DNA of 64,000 nt from Adiantum capillus-veneris (lineage: Eukaryota; Streptophyta; Polypodiopsida; Polypodiales; Pteridaceae), in contig CM043963.1 in NCBI GenBank assembly GCA_014529385.2, positions 99,747,412 through 99,811,411 of the forward strand, in the 5' to 3' direction. The position numbers were made by a program, and so were the translations under genes. Positions 11,434-22,147 of this stretch are shown piece by piece; position 1 is the first letter of the stretch, and each line of letters begins with the position of its first letter. A model generated the notes under the pieces. That model made no database searches. It was not told where the DNA came from and saw only the letters and a list, made by a program, of their open reading frames with translations.

Positions 11434-11685
11434 ATGGCAAGGATGCGCAGGTGGATGACGAGCAACAACGATTTCGGATCATTTTCTACAATGGCTGTGG
11501 ACCTTGTTGAAGAAGAATCCTTGCGAGTGCTGAAAGACATTGTATGTAAAATAAGAGATGAGAGTCAACTTCCCGAACCTGTTCACTTCAAAAATGCTGC
11601 TGCAGAAAAGCCTTCCATAACTCTGAAAAGTTCTGTTTTTACATCAATGCGTAGAGGGCGTCGTGCTCTTCGATTGAGGCTATAG
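11434..11685 (+). CDS. Hypothetical 83-codon open frame upstream of ALG6
   Basis: MARMRRWMTSNNDFGSFSTM... to ...RRGRRALRLRL, ending at a TAG just before the (CA)n tract. Composition is ordinary and not repeat-derived (VDLVEEESLRVLKDIVCKIR looks amphipathic), but it matches no part of ALG6 and no family I recognise. It may be an exon piece of another gene, a moved fragment, or chance. The first six codons lie close to the edge of the direct repeat. Confidence 0.3.
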   Translation: MARMRRWMTSNNDFGSFSTMAVDLVEEESLRVLKDIVCKIRDESQLPEPVHFKNAAAEKPSITLKSSVFTSMRRGRRALRLRL

Positions 11686-11686
11686 A

Positions 11687-11788
<102 letters not shown>

Positions 11789-11805
11789 CTTTGCAAGGAG
11801 TGCAG

Positions 11806-13323
11806 CAAGCTGTTGATGCGTTGGACAGTTCTCACATCAGATGCCGGTATATTTTTCCCAGCAGCTTTTGGTTTTGTGATTGTATTTTATGCTGGGAAGA
11901 AGTTTGAGGAGCTAGCATGGGCCCTGTCAGTAATATTACTGCAGCCAGCTCTCATCTTGATAGACCATGGACATTTCCAGGTGTGCTTTGTTTTTTATCT
12001 TCCAATCAAATGCATCTCATTGTTCAGTGGGTTTGATGGATTTGTAATAACAAACTTTTATTTCCTATTAAGTATAATTGCATAAGCCTAGGTTTAACGT
12101 TGGGGGCAGTAGCTGCAATTGGCTTGCAGAAGGATTACTTGGCATCTGTTCTATTTTGCCTTGCCCTCAACCATAAGCAGGTGATGGCCCAGGTTTTTTT
12201 ATAAGTACCCAACATGTTTGTCTTCTTGGTTCAGAAAACCGGTTTATGTGCCTAGATTTTCAGAAAATGTTTCTTACAGATGAGTGCATATTATGCTCCT
12301 GCATTTTTTGCTTACTTGTTTGGAAAGTCCATGCGAAGAAAGCGCCCAGTGTTGGAAGTCGCAAAGCTAGGTGTTATTGTTATTGGCACATTCATGATAT
12401 GCTGGGGGCCATTTCTTCACTCAAAAAAAGCAGTGATGGGTGTAAGTTTTCAGCACAAATGACATCAATTGGACCTTCTATTTCGTCTTTTGAAATGGTC
12501 TGTTGATGCAGGTGCTATCACGGCTGGTACCATTACAACGTGGCATTTTTGAGGACTATGTTGCAAACTTCTGGTGTGCATCTTCTTTAGTCATCAAATG
12601 GAAACAATTTTGTTCAACATCGTTGCTGGCTCGACTTGCACTGGTGGCAACATCATTGTCATTTTTACCATCAGTTGTGCACCAAATTAGAGCTCCCAGC
12701 TATCGTGGATTTCTTTTTGCCCTCTTCAATACTTCCCTCTCCTTCTACCTGTTCTCGTACCAAGGTAGGGAAAAAAATTGTTTCTGTTTACAATCGGGTA
12801 TATAGCCAAAAATTGGCCAAAGTACAGCACCGGACGGAGCTAATAGTGGTGTTTTTACCATGCAGTACATGAGAAGTCAATCTTGCTACCTTTGCTCCCA
12901 GCTAGTCTCCTTATACTTGAGGATTTTATGCTATACAGAGGAATTGTTTTTTGTGCAATGTTCTCCATGTTTCCTCTCCTGCGCAGAGACGGATTAGTGG
13001 TGCCGTTTATTGCAACCTTTGCTCTCCATCTCCTTTTATTACGTTTTCCTTTTCTGCAGAGGAAGCCATCAGATGCCATGCGAAGGCAACACTTCCTGTC
13101 ACTGAAGCATTTGTCAAACGCTCTCTTTATCATGGGATTGCTCCTAAATTTAGCTTACATGTTTGTGAAGCCTCCACCAAGGTATCCATTCATTTTTGAG
13201 GCTGTAAATGCAATGCTTGTTTTTGGCTGTCTTGTCCTTCTTGGTGTATATTCAAACCTTCAGCAATTGGCAGCTTCTTCTAGTAATCAAAACATGAACC
13301 TTGACAAGGTCAAAGCTCAGTGA
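11806..13323 (+). CDS. ALG6: Dolichyl-P-Glc:Man9GlcNAc2-PP-dolichol alpha-1,3-glucosyltransferase (ALG6), C-terminal exons
   Basis: Adds the first glucose to the lipid-linked oligosaccharide in the ER lumen, using dolichyl-phosphate glucose; a multi-pass ER membrane protein (GT57 family). Five exons join in frame: 11806-11980, 12073-12180, 12280-12441, 12512-12764 and 12866-13323, with GT-AG introns of 92, 99, 70 and 101 bp. Recognisable stretches are 'KLLMRWTVLTSDAGIFFPAA', 'LILIDHGHFQYNCISLGLTL', 'MSAYYAPAFFAYLFGK', 'VPLQRGIFEDYVANFWC' and 'VHEKSILLPLLPASLL'. About 384 residues are coded against roughly 500-530 for the family, ending at TGA 13321. The N-terminal part with the catalytic luminal loop (the 'DYEAQRHW' region) is not in the window. 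ALG8 is less likely because the HGHFQYN and RGIFEDYVANFWC stretches follow ALG6. No internal stops, so the gene may be live with distant first exons, or be 5'-truncated. Confidence 0.9.
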
Positions 13324-13739
13324 GTTGGTCATTTTATTAGTATCTCTTCTCTTTAGTGACTTTTTGGGCACCTTTTGCAAGAGCTTCGTTTCGAACAGGA
13401 AGAAATTTTGTTATGATCAATGGTCTTTCTCCCAATGGATACGATTTTTTCCTAAATGTTTTTCAGTGTTTTGTTATTCCTTAGTAGGGCCAAGTGGAAG
13501 GGATGTTTTGCAATTAACCTTACTGAAGATTGGTGTATGACTATTCTTTGAACCTTATTCATGCTTTATGATCATTTCTTATTGCTGAAGCTTGGTGTAT
13601 GACTATCCTTTGAAGCTTTTTCATGCTTTATGATCATTTCTTATTGCTTTTCCCCTGTCAGCATTGAAGTGTCTTATATAGGCATCTCCTTAAGCTTTCG
13701 GAAGTTGCAAAACTGGATACAACAAGAAAGGAGCCAATG
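13324..13739 (+). other. ALG6 3' flank, probable 3' UTR, with a tandem duplication
   Basis: No coding sequence. Two adjacent copies of a unit of about 62 bp lie at about 13525-13648, each containing 'ttggtgtatgactat' and 'catgctttatgatcatttc'. T-rich sequence typical of a plant 3' UTR precedes them; no strong AATAAA was found close by. Confidence 0.45.
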
Positions 13740-13960
13740 GGATTGTAGCCTTGTGGTAAAGTGTTGTGCAAATGTGATAAACTCTAGTCTTGATTCTTTA
13801 TAGCAGTAAAGCTATTCCTTGTCTATATTAAAAAAAGTACACCTTGAGTAGATAAGGTGCCAAAAGTTAGTTTTTTAGGCTCGATTCTCAATAGCACTAA
13901 AGAAATTTCTAATCAATATAAATAAAATACACCTCGAGGCTTCAATAGACAAGATCAGTT
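13740..13960 (+). repeat. Possible tRNA-derived SINE-like sequence
   Basis: 'tagccttgtggtaaagtg' (13745-13762) resembles a pol III box A (TRGCNNAGYGG), and 'aggctcgattctc' near 13878 resembles box B (GGTTCGANNCC). The pieces 'agcagtaaag' and 'agcactaaag', each followed by an A-rich run and 'tacacct', suggest two related units. The same 'ttgtggtaaagtg' string occurs at 861-873. Weak evidence. Confidence 0.3.
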
Positions 13961-15725
13961 TTAATTTTTTCTTTTGCATAGTGAAAATAGACTATTTATA
14001 AAAGAGTAAGTAGGAATGGATGAAGTCAAAGGATAGAGGTTTTAGAGAGCTTGTGGATACGGTACTTGCTGAACATCTATTTTAATCAATAATGGTGTTC
14101 GGGCCAAACTTAATAATAGGGCCCGTCGTAACCATTTTTGCTAACCAGAGAAAAAAATGGCAGACTTGAATCTTTTCCATTTTTAGGTTATAATTTGAAG
14201 CATTTGTTGACAATACAGCTTGTAAACTTTTTTTATTGACTTTGTCAAGGCAAGCATGGGATCTAACGAGGATTTGGCAATTTTAGCCAGCTACAAAGAC
14301 TCTAAGCTCCAATTATTTGTGAAAATTGCAAGGTAAAAAGCAAATGTTTAATATGCGGCACACGTCATCATATGCTAGGGGACACATTCCCAGAAAATTG
14401 GTAACACCTGATCCAATGTCATCAATTTGATCTTATTGCAGCTTAGTTACGACAAAATACAAACAATAGCTAAGTATCAACTTTTCTTGCACCAACAACA
14501 AGGGTGATGATGGGTGGTGTTACTATGTTCATGTGTGAGTGGACGAGGAAAACTACACCACTGTTGACACACTTAACATGAGTGAAATGAGGACCGCACG
14601 GCAAAACTTGTACAATAGTGCTAAAGAGGTCGGCAACAAGTTACTAATTTAGGATTTTTCACAAGAAGATGCTTCTCTCCAACATGATTACAAAGGTGTT
14701 GGTAATTAGTGCATGAGTTGATGTTCCAAATAGTATGATTGGAGTACACATTATTACATACAGATTCATAATCGTCCAAGGATAAGAAGCTACATCATTT
14801 GTTTCACTTGTTTTGACCAACTAGACAACAAAGTACTATGGATTAAATTAGCCACCATCAATTCCTTTGATTATTATGAACATGGCTTGACCTCAATTCC
14901 ACGTAGAAATTTTGGCTCTCGATGTTATGAAAGTAAGAATAAATCAATGACATGCTATATTCAACTCATCTTTCATATTCAATTGATGAGATCTAATTAT
15001 TATTTGATGTTTTACCAAGGTATGCAGATGGAGGATTTAAGGATGCTTAACAACCCAAAAAGTAAAATATTGGAGCTCCATACACTTGTAGGGCCGATGG
15101 GTACCAACAACCCCCTCAAGACCTCTACATATGCTTTGGATGGGTGGAATGACAAGAAAGCCTATAAATCAACCGAATCCCAATAAATCAAGTCTGTGAA
15201 AGACGCAAAGGTCCTAACTTGGCCCAAATGAAGTACAAATTATGGAAACCCTATCTGACTTCAAATAGGAAATGTTCAAGATTTTAGGCTATAAATTTTA
15301 CAAAGATGAAGCCTCTCGAAAGAGGGTGGGAAAAGATGAAGCAATTCGAGAGAGGGTGGGCACTCATGGTCACAAGAGCTCTCGTATAGCATATCGAAAA
15401 GTATCTCTATAGATACTATATTAAGATTTTTAGTTTAGTTTCAATTATAAGGTTTTGAGTTGACCATGCTATCAACATATGACTCTAGTTTTAGTCAATG
15501 TAGAAGGATATTCTTGAGGATTGATTGCACCTTGGAAAACATTGATTCACTTAGGAAGAGAATTTTCCTCGATTTTTCACCTTTGTTTTTGAGAAGGGCG
15601 AAAATTCTTTATCAAGGGTTTAACAACTAAGAGTCTAGAGGCTAGCAGCCTATAGGAATAGAGCCTAGGAGAAACCCTATTTCAAGAGAAGCCCTATTTC
15701 AAGAGATGCATGTTGCAGATGGTGT

Positions 15726-15728
<3 letters not shown>
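13961..15728. other. AT-rich intergenic stretch, no gene recognised
   Basis: Short open frames exist (the longest, 14887-15186, reads MTSIPRRNFGSRCYESKN...) but have no recognisable domain and no conserved start context. A short direct repeat lies near 15300-15365 ('aagatgaagc' with 'gagagggtggg'). This is probably decayed transposon or spacer. Confidence 0.4.

Positions 15729-15799
<71 letters not shown>
15729..15799. repeat. (AT)n microsatellite, about 35 units
   Basis: Uninterrupted AT dinucleotides. It sits at the point where minus-strand LINE A sequence runs out, so it may have grown from the LINE's 3' tail. Confidence 0.95.
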
Positions 15800-15801
<2 letters not shown>

Positions 15802-18608
15802 CGTCTACAAAAGGTCAAAATGACCTATGAGACCAACAAGTTACAAACTGGTGAATCTGTTACAATGTCTGTGTGCTTAAAGAAAGACTAAAAAGCTAAA
15901 CTGAGTGTTGTAGTGAAAGTGGGGGATAGACTAGAGACTCTCTACCCAATACAATGATATAGAATAAGGGCTGATAACTTGGAATCAATCTCATGAAATA
16001 CACAATAATGAGGGATACAAAAACATTAGCTACTAAGAAGGGATAGTCCTCCAGCTCAGAGTACATCCAACATCAGTCGGTGTTGGATCTCCTCGATGTC
16101 CTCTATGGTCAAGGCCTTGATTAGGTAGTGCATGTGTCGTGCCAAAATAATCGGAATTCTCCTATGTAGTCTCTGTCTATGTTTGGATGCCCTCCTCTGT
16201 AATTGTGGATGCCTAGATCTCCCTAGGTCCATCACACGGTCAATCAGTGTGCCTCTAGTGGAAGTAGGATCCGAACTCTGCTGACTGCAGTACCTGTTTG
16301 TCTAGCTGTCTAGTGGTAATGACTGGCCTGAAATAGTTTTAACTTGCCACTGAATCTGTCTCTCTGATCGTCTCAATAAGAAATTTCTATGTCCCCTCAT
16401 TTCAAGCAAGAACAGACCCAAGCATCTCTGATCCTGGTATCCCATAACTTTGGAAAGTGGCCCAAAACCCTCTCTGAATAAGCAATTCATTTTATGCGGA
16501 GCAATGACATATGTAATGAAACTCTGTCTCTGGCTCCCTATAGCATACATGACATATCCTAGCCTCAACTAGAACCCCTATATATTTGCTAGTCACAATC
16601 TCAAGCTGATGTGAGGATGTACGTATCTGGCCAATAGCACACCGCACCCCATATGATAAATGTGTATCCATATAACTGGGCCTGACTAAAAAGCCGATGA
16701 GTTGGAGAATATGTTCTCTGTGAAAAGCCATCTTCGTGTCCAACTCCTAATTAGGCTCTATCCAAGTCCTCATTGTTTCCAATTGAATCAAGTCCTGGTG
16801 AATGAGTCTAGTAATCTGTGCTTGTGTGACGGGGTGAGAGGGAGCCTCGAAAGATTACTGGAAGGGAGGTTGTCTGTCCATGCTAACACCATGCATCTGT
16901 AACTAAGAAGTCATCTGTCCATGCCAACATGATGTGTCTCCTTGTAAGGCCAACTGCCGAGAAGACTCAAGAGCAAGCCATGCGTATCTATTTTTGGGAA
17001 GGTCCCACAAGCTATGTATTAAAGGGACTGATCTAGTAAGTGCCTCAATCACCACTGGAGTGACAACTAGCTTTTCTCTAGTAATCTCATGAGGTAATGA
17101 AGCCTTAGCTCTAATCATCCAGGAAATCATGAATACCAAAGGCCTCTCCATCCACCAGTGCTGCCAGCTCTGCCGTGACAAACAACTAAGGGTCCCCAAA
17201 TCTGCACCTCATACATCATAGTTGAGGTCACCAGAGTATCAAAAAGCCAAAGTTTTGTTCGAGGTTCTTGAAATTGAAGCTGCGAACACATCCTCTCAAG
17301 TCTGCCCAAGACTGCATAAGCTCTGGTCAATCTAGTCTCTGATGCTCTCCTCATAAAAAATATTGGCCCACTGAAAACTACCCCCAGATATGTATATGCA
17401 TGTGTATACTCCACAATTTCCTGCTCATAAGTAAATGTGGGAGCTGAACTCCCAACCCACTGCGGTGTGGTGTTAAACACCATAACCTTGGTTTTACCAA
17501 GGTTGATAGACAATCCACTATCCTTCACAAACACATGTAAGGCATCCAAATGGTGCTACATTCCCTCTAGGGGAGTCAAAAATCAACACAATATCATCAT
17601 CATATAACAAAAGTGGGATCCATGTCCCTGCTAGATGTGCTCCTTTGTCCCCTAGTCTAGGGATGTAATTAGAAGACTCATCTACATACATACCAAACAA
17701 TGTAGGAGACAACGGGGATTCTTGCTTCACTCAAATAGTGGAGTGAACCGAGGTAGAGATCCCCTATGGAGTGTGTATATTCCCCACAAGTGATCTGTAT
17801 GAAGCCATAATCCCCCGTATGAGCTCTGTGGGTACCCCCATGCCTTGTAGTCTCCACATCAATCTAGCTCTGAGTACTGTATCAAATGCTTTGCGGATGT
17901 CCACAAAGCTACAATGTATCCATTTCCCATGAGACCCGCCCTCCTTGATAATGGCTCACAGAGTCAGGATGTGGTCAAGAGTAGAGAAACCCCTCCTAAA
18001 ACCTGCCTGTCCTACTGCTCGTATACCTTATCTCTCTGGCCATCTGCTTAGCTGCTACTCAAGAATGGATGCATACAACAGTGCTAATGTGTGACCGATC
18101 ATAATAGTACGATAGTTCCCAAGCTCCATAGGTTCTCCTACCTTTAGGATACGCACGATAGTAGACAAATTTCAAGTCTCAAGGAGTCCCTCACACATAG
18201 CATGACATCATAGCTAGAAGCTCTGCAAGCATACCTCTGGCATGAATAAACTGCTTGGCCACTAAAATATCATGATCATAAGCTATCCCATTCCTCATCC
18301 TGTCAATGGATTTCCTTACCATCTGTGCAATAAAGAAACCATATGCATGTGGGCATGGCTCTGGTGGGTTCGAAAGAGGTGGCTGCCCAGGGACTGTATA
18401 TAGGGATGCTGCATATCGACCCCACACCTTCGGAAAGGTAATATCTAGAGCGGGAGAGGACTCATAAAAAAGCCCCCAAGCCTCGGTAAAATATTGACTA
18501 AAAAATAACCGGTGTCACTCCTACTCTAGGCGAGCAAGAAATGCCCTCTTCTTCTAGTGTACTAAAGGCCGGAAGGCAATACGTGACTATCTTTGAGAGG
18601 TGACTCTC
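15800..18608 (-). pseudogene. LINE A, downstream part: reverse transcriptase, C-terminal zinc finger, 3' end
   Basis: Reading leftward on the minus strand: 'NGIAYDHDILVAKQFIHARG' (near 18300-18235) opens the RT, 'FVDIRKAFDTVLRARL' lies near 17920-17870, 'VKQESPLSPTLFGMYVDE' near 17735-17680, and the catalytic YDDDIVLIF near 17610-17580, with a third Asp where most LINEs have YADD. 'GLSINLGKTKVMVF' and 'YTYLGVVFSG' follow, then a zf-RVT finger CHVCYREPETEFHYICHC near 16560-16505. Stops and frame changes are scattered, so it is dead. The element continues, interrupted by copia A, at 36704. Its 3' end is near 15800. Confidence 0.8.
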
Positions 18609-18613
18609 AAAGA

Positions 18614-19281
18614 TGTTAGGAAATATGACGTAGCTTAGTAGATAATTGAGTAGATTACTTAATGGAGAGAGATAATTTTCACACACAAGAGATTATAGAG
18701 TAGAGAGAGAGAGAGAAAGAGTACACACGATATACATGGTTCACCCAATGTGGGCTACCTCCACGGGAAAGCAGCCACTCAATGGCTTTAGTACTTCAAA
18801 ACAGGAAGTAGGTTACAAAGGGATTATACCCTTTTGGAGCTCCCGCCTTGCTTCACTCTCACCACCTCACACCCACCTTGTTGCATCAACTTCACACTAT
18901 GAAATGTGTATAGAATGGCCTCCTTTTATAGGCCAAAAGGGTGCCCTCTCTGATGAGAGGCAGCCATGTGTAGTTGCCCTTGTGTAGATAAGTCCAAATC
19001 GGACCCTCCAATCCGCCCATGTTGGCCGCCCTTGAGAAGACATGTCCTCCTTTGAAATCGGCCTCCGGTCCCACCGGCCATTGTCCAACCGGCCAAATGA
19101 CCGGCCGTTTTCCAACCACTTTTCGACCGCCGTCCGACAATAATATTCCGGCGAGTGATTTTATTTTCCGGCGAGTTATTTTTCTTAACGCACGATGACT
19201 TCTCCTCATAATGGGGGCCTTACAAATATACGTTTTTAACACAGAAAACTACAAGGGGTAAATCAGGCTCCATACTTAACA
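18614..19281 (-). repeat. copia A 3' LTR (668 bp)
   Basis: Left boundary 'tgttaggaaatatgacg', right boundary 'catacttaaca'. The terminal 240 bp and the inner 150 bp match the right LTR, but the central part (about 18850-19080) does not. Confidence 0.9.
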
Positions 19282-19295
19282 ATCTCCCACTTGGA
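19282..19295 (-). other. copia A polypurine tract
   Basis: The minus strand reads TCCAAGTGGGAGAT immediately before the LTR start TGTTAAG; this is the plus-strand DNA primer of the copia cycle. Confidence 0.8.
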
Positions 19296-19329
19296 GACTG
19301 ATCTCCAAACCAAACCTGTGACTGCTTTC

Positions 19330-21631
19330 CATCCTGGCTTCTTATCCTTGAATGCCGATTGAAGATGAGCAAAAGCTCAGCTTCTCCTTGTTGACCACCT
19401 TTGTAAACATGTCTGCAGGATTTTCACTTGTATGCACCTTTCCTAGCTTTAGCTGTCCCTCTTCCAAAAGAGTGCGTATGAAGTGATATCTCACCTCAAT
19501 GTGCTTTGTCCTTGAATGAAAGGCTGAGTTCTATTGCGCTTTGGCTACACTGTACGAGACACAATTGTCTTGTTTGAATCCAAGCTCTTCTAAGAATCTG
19601 TGAAGCCACAAAATTTACTTGCTTGCCTCCATCATTGCTACATACTCTGCTTCCATGGTAGAAAGTGAGATCACTTTCTACAGCTTTGAAGCCGAGCTTA
19701 CTGCCGTGCCTCGAACCGTGAAGACATAGCAAGTAGTGCTCCTTCGAGTATCTTTGTCACCTGCCATATCTGCATCAGCATACCCTTCTAGAAAAATATC
19801 AGTTCCTCCAAAATAAAAAGCATTTGCTGTTGTCCCTTTTAGATACCTAAGTATCCACTTCACAGCTTGCCAGTGCTCTTTACCTGGGTTGTCCATGAAC
19901 CTACTTACAACTCCCACTGCATGTGCAATGTTTGGCCTTGTCCAGACCATAGCATACATAAGAGAACCTACTGGTGCAACATATGGAACTTTAGACATAT
20001 AGGCTATCTCCTTTTGTGTCTTTGAACATATATCCTTGGTTAGTTTAAAGTGACCAACCAAAGGTGTAGAAATCGTTTTTGCATTTTGCATTGCAAACCT
20101 TTTTAGTACCTTCTTGATGTAATCCTCTTGAGATAGTTTTATTGTCTTCTTCGTCCTTTCCCTTGATATCTTCATACCAAGTATCCTCTTTGTAGCACCT
20201 AAATCTTTCATTGAAAAAGATTAGAAAGTTCTTCTTTTAGGTCTATGATGTCCTGCATGTTAGCACTTGCATTCAGCATGTCATCAACCTACAACATTAG
20301 GATGATGAACTTCCCATCTCCCAAATTCTTTGTGTAGACGCAATGATCTGAGTTGCATCTTCTGAATCCATGATCTAACATCCATCGATCGAACTTCAAG
20401 TACCATTGTCTTTATGCTTGCTTTAAACCATACAAGCTCTTCTTTAATCTGTAAACCATTTTCTCCTTACCTTTTACTTCATACCCCGAAGCATGTAAAT
20501 TTCCTCCTCTAAGTCACCGTGAGGGAATGCCGTATTTACATCCATTTGCTCAAGATTTAGATCATGAGCAGCCACAAGGCTTAAGACAAGTCTAATTGAG
20601 TTCATTTTTACAACAGGAGAAAATATTTCATTGAAGTCAATACCTTTCTTTTGAGAAAACTCTTTTACCACAAGCTTAGACTTGTATCTTTTCTTCCCAC
20701 CTTCTTCTTTGTTCAGCTTATACATCCATTTGTTCTGAAGTGCCCGCTTACCTTTAGGCAACTCAAACAACTCCCATGTTTGGTTGCGATGCAATGAGTC
20801 TATCTCCACTTGCATGCTCTTCACCCATTCTTCTTTGGATTCGTGTTGCATAGCTTCTTCGTATGATTCTGACTCTCCAGAATCTGAGATCAAGAGATGG
20901 TTGAAGGAAGAAACGAACCTTTCCGGAGGTCTACTTGCTCTTGTAGATCTTCAGGGAATAGGCTGAGGCTCCTCATTTGGTTGATGTTGTTGCACATTGT
21001 CACCGGTTGCAGTCCTTGAGTCTTCACCGTCCTCAAGTTCCATGTACCCATCACCTGTTTCTTTTGTTTGTTTTCTTTCCAAGTAATCTTTGTACATATT
21101 TTGTTCGTTAAGAATTACATCCCTATTCTTAAGATTTTACCATCTTCAGGATTCCATAGGCAATACCCAAAGTCACCTTCTCCATAGTCAATGAAGAAAC
21201 ACTTTTTAGACTTTGCATCTAGCTTTGATCTTAGGCTTCTATCTATGTGCATGAAAGCTTCACACCCAAACACTTTGAGAAATGCATAATTCACCGGTTT
21301 ACCCATCCATTCCTCTTCTGGAACTCCCCCATCCAATCCGTTGAGGGTGACCGATTGATTAAGTACACAAACGTACTTACAGCTTTCGCCCAAAGCTCAA
21401 GCGGTAGGCCTGCATGTAGCCGCATGATTCATGCTCGCTCCATGATTGTTCTGTTCATCATTTTGGAAATGCCATTTTGTTGAGGTGTCCTTGGGACTGT
21501 TCTTTGCCTTCGAATGCCATTGCTAGCACAAAAGCTTTCAAAAGCTTGGCTGCAATATTCGCCTCCATTGTCGGATCTGAGGCATTTAACATTAGTACCT
21601 GTTTCATTCTCCACAAAGGCTTTCCACCTTT
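19330..21631 (-). pseudogene. copia A integrase C-terminal part, reverse transcriptase and RNase H
   Basis: Right to left on the minus strand: 'CLRSDNGGEYCSQAFESFC' (near 21580-21525) is the integrase core; 'FLKVFGCEAFMHIDRSLRSK' follows near 21290-21230. RT is seen in 'LQNKWMYKLNKEEGGKKRYK' (20730-20670) and 'FNEIFSPVVKMNSIRLVLSL' (20640-20580). RNase H shows 'GSLMYAMVWTRPNIAHAVG' and 'WILRYLKGTTANAFYFGG' (19970-19790). Standard copia order, matching copia C. Fossil. Confidence 0.85.
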
Positions 21632-21636
21632 GGAAT

Positions 21637-21865
21637 TGTTACCATATACATGTGGTAGTGATGTGTGTGAACACACTAGGACCGCCGGGGCATTTTTTCC
21701 CTCTTTAGGAGGTTTTTTTTCCCCCGAGCATTGTATGTACGCCCATCACTCTAGGGCTATCTATCTTTCCATTGCACACTAAGTAATACACTCTCTATTG
21801 TGTGCCTTGAGCTTCCTTCGTCTTCTCCAAGCCGTGTGCGTTTCTCTGTAACCCTAATTCCAACA
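21637..21865 (+). repeat. copia B 5' LTR
   Basis: Begins 'tgttaccatatac', ends 'aattccaaca'. A TATA-like 'gtatgtacgcc' and a TC-rich tract lie inside. A primer site related to TGGTATCAGAGC follows at about 21867-21880. Confidence 0.92.
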
Positions 21866-22147
21866 ATTGATATCATAGCAGGTTGCCTCCTCCCGGGCTT
21901 AGTCGCCAGCTGCTCCAGCACACGCCTGCTCACTTTCTCCGATTACAGTGAGATTTGGCGAGCGTTCGCAAGTCGACAAATATTTCGGGCGTCTGCTCAG
22001 ATTTTTGATTCGGACTCATTTCAGCCTCCGTTTACACTACATGCAAGTCTGCACAGGCAATTTCATCATTTGTGCAGAAATTTTGTCAGTGCCGTTTTCT
22101 GCATAACAGGTGCCTTATAGTCTTCTACGGTTTGTGCTATATAGCAC

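Noticed and set aside
11806-13323. ALG8 instead of ALG6
   Set aside because: The DHGHFQYN, YYAPAFFAYL and RGIFEDYVANFWC stretches follow the ALG6 pattern.
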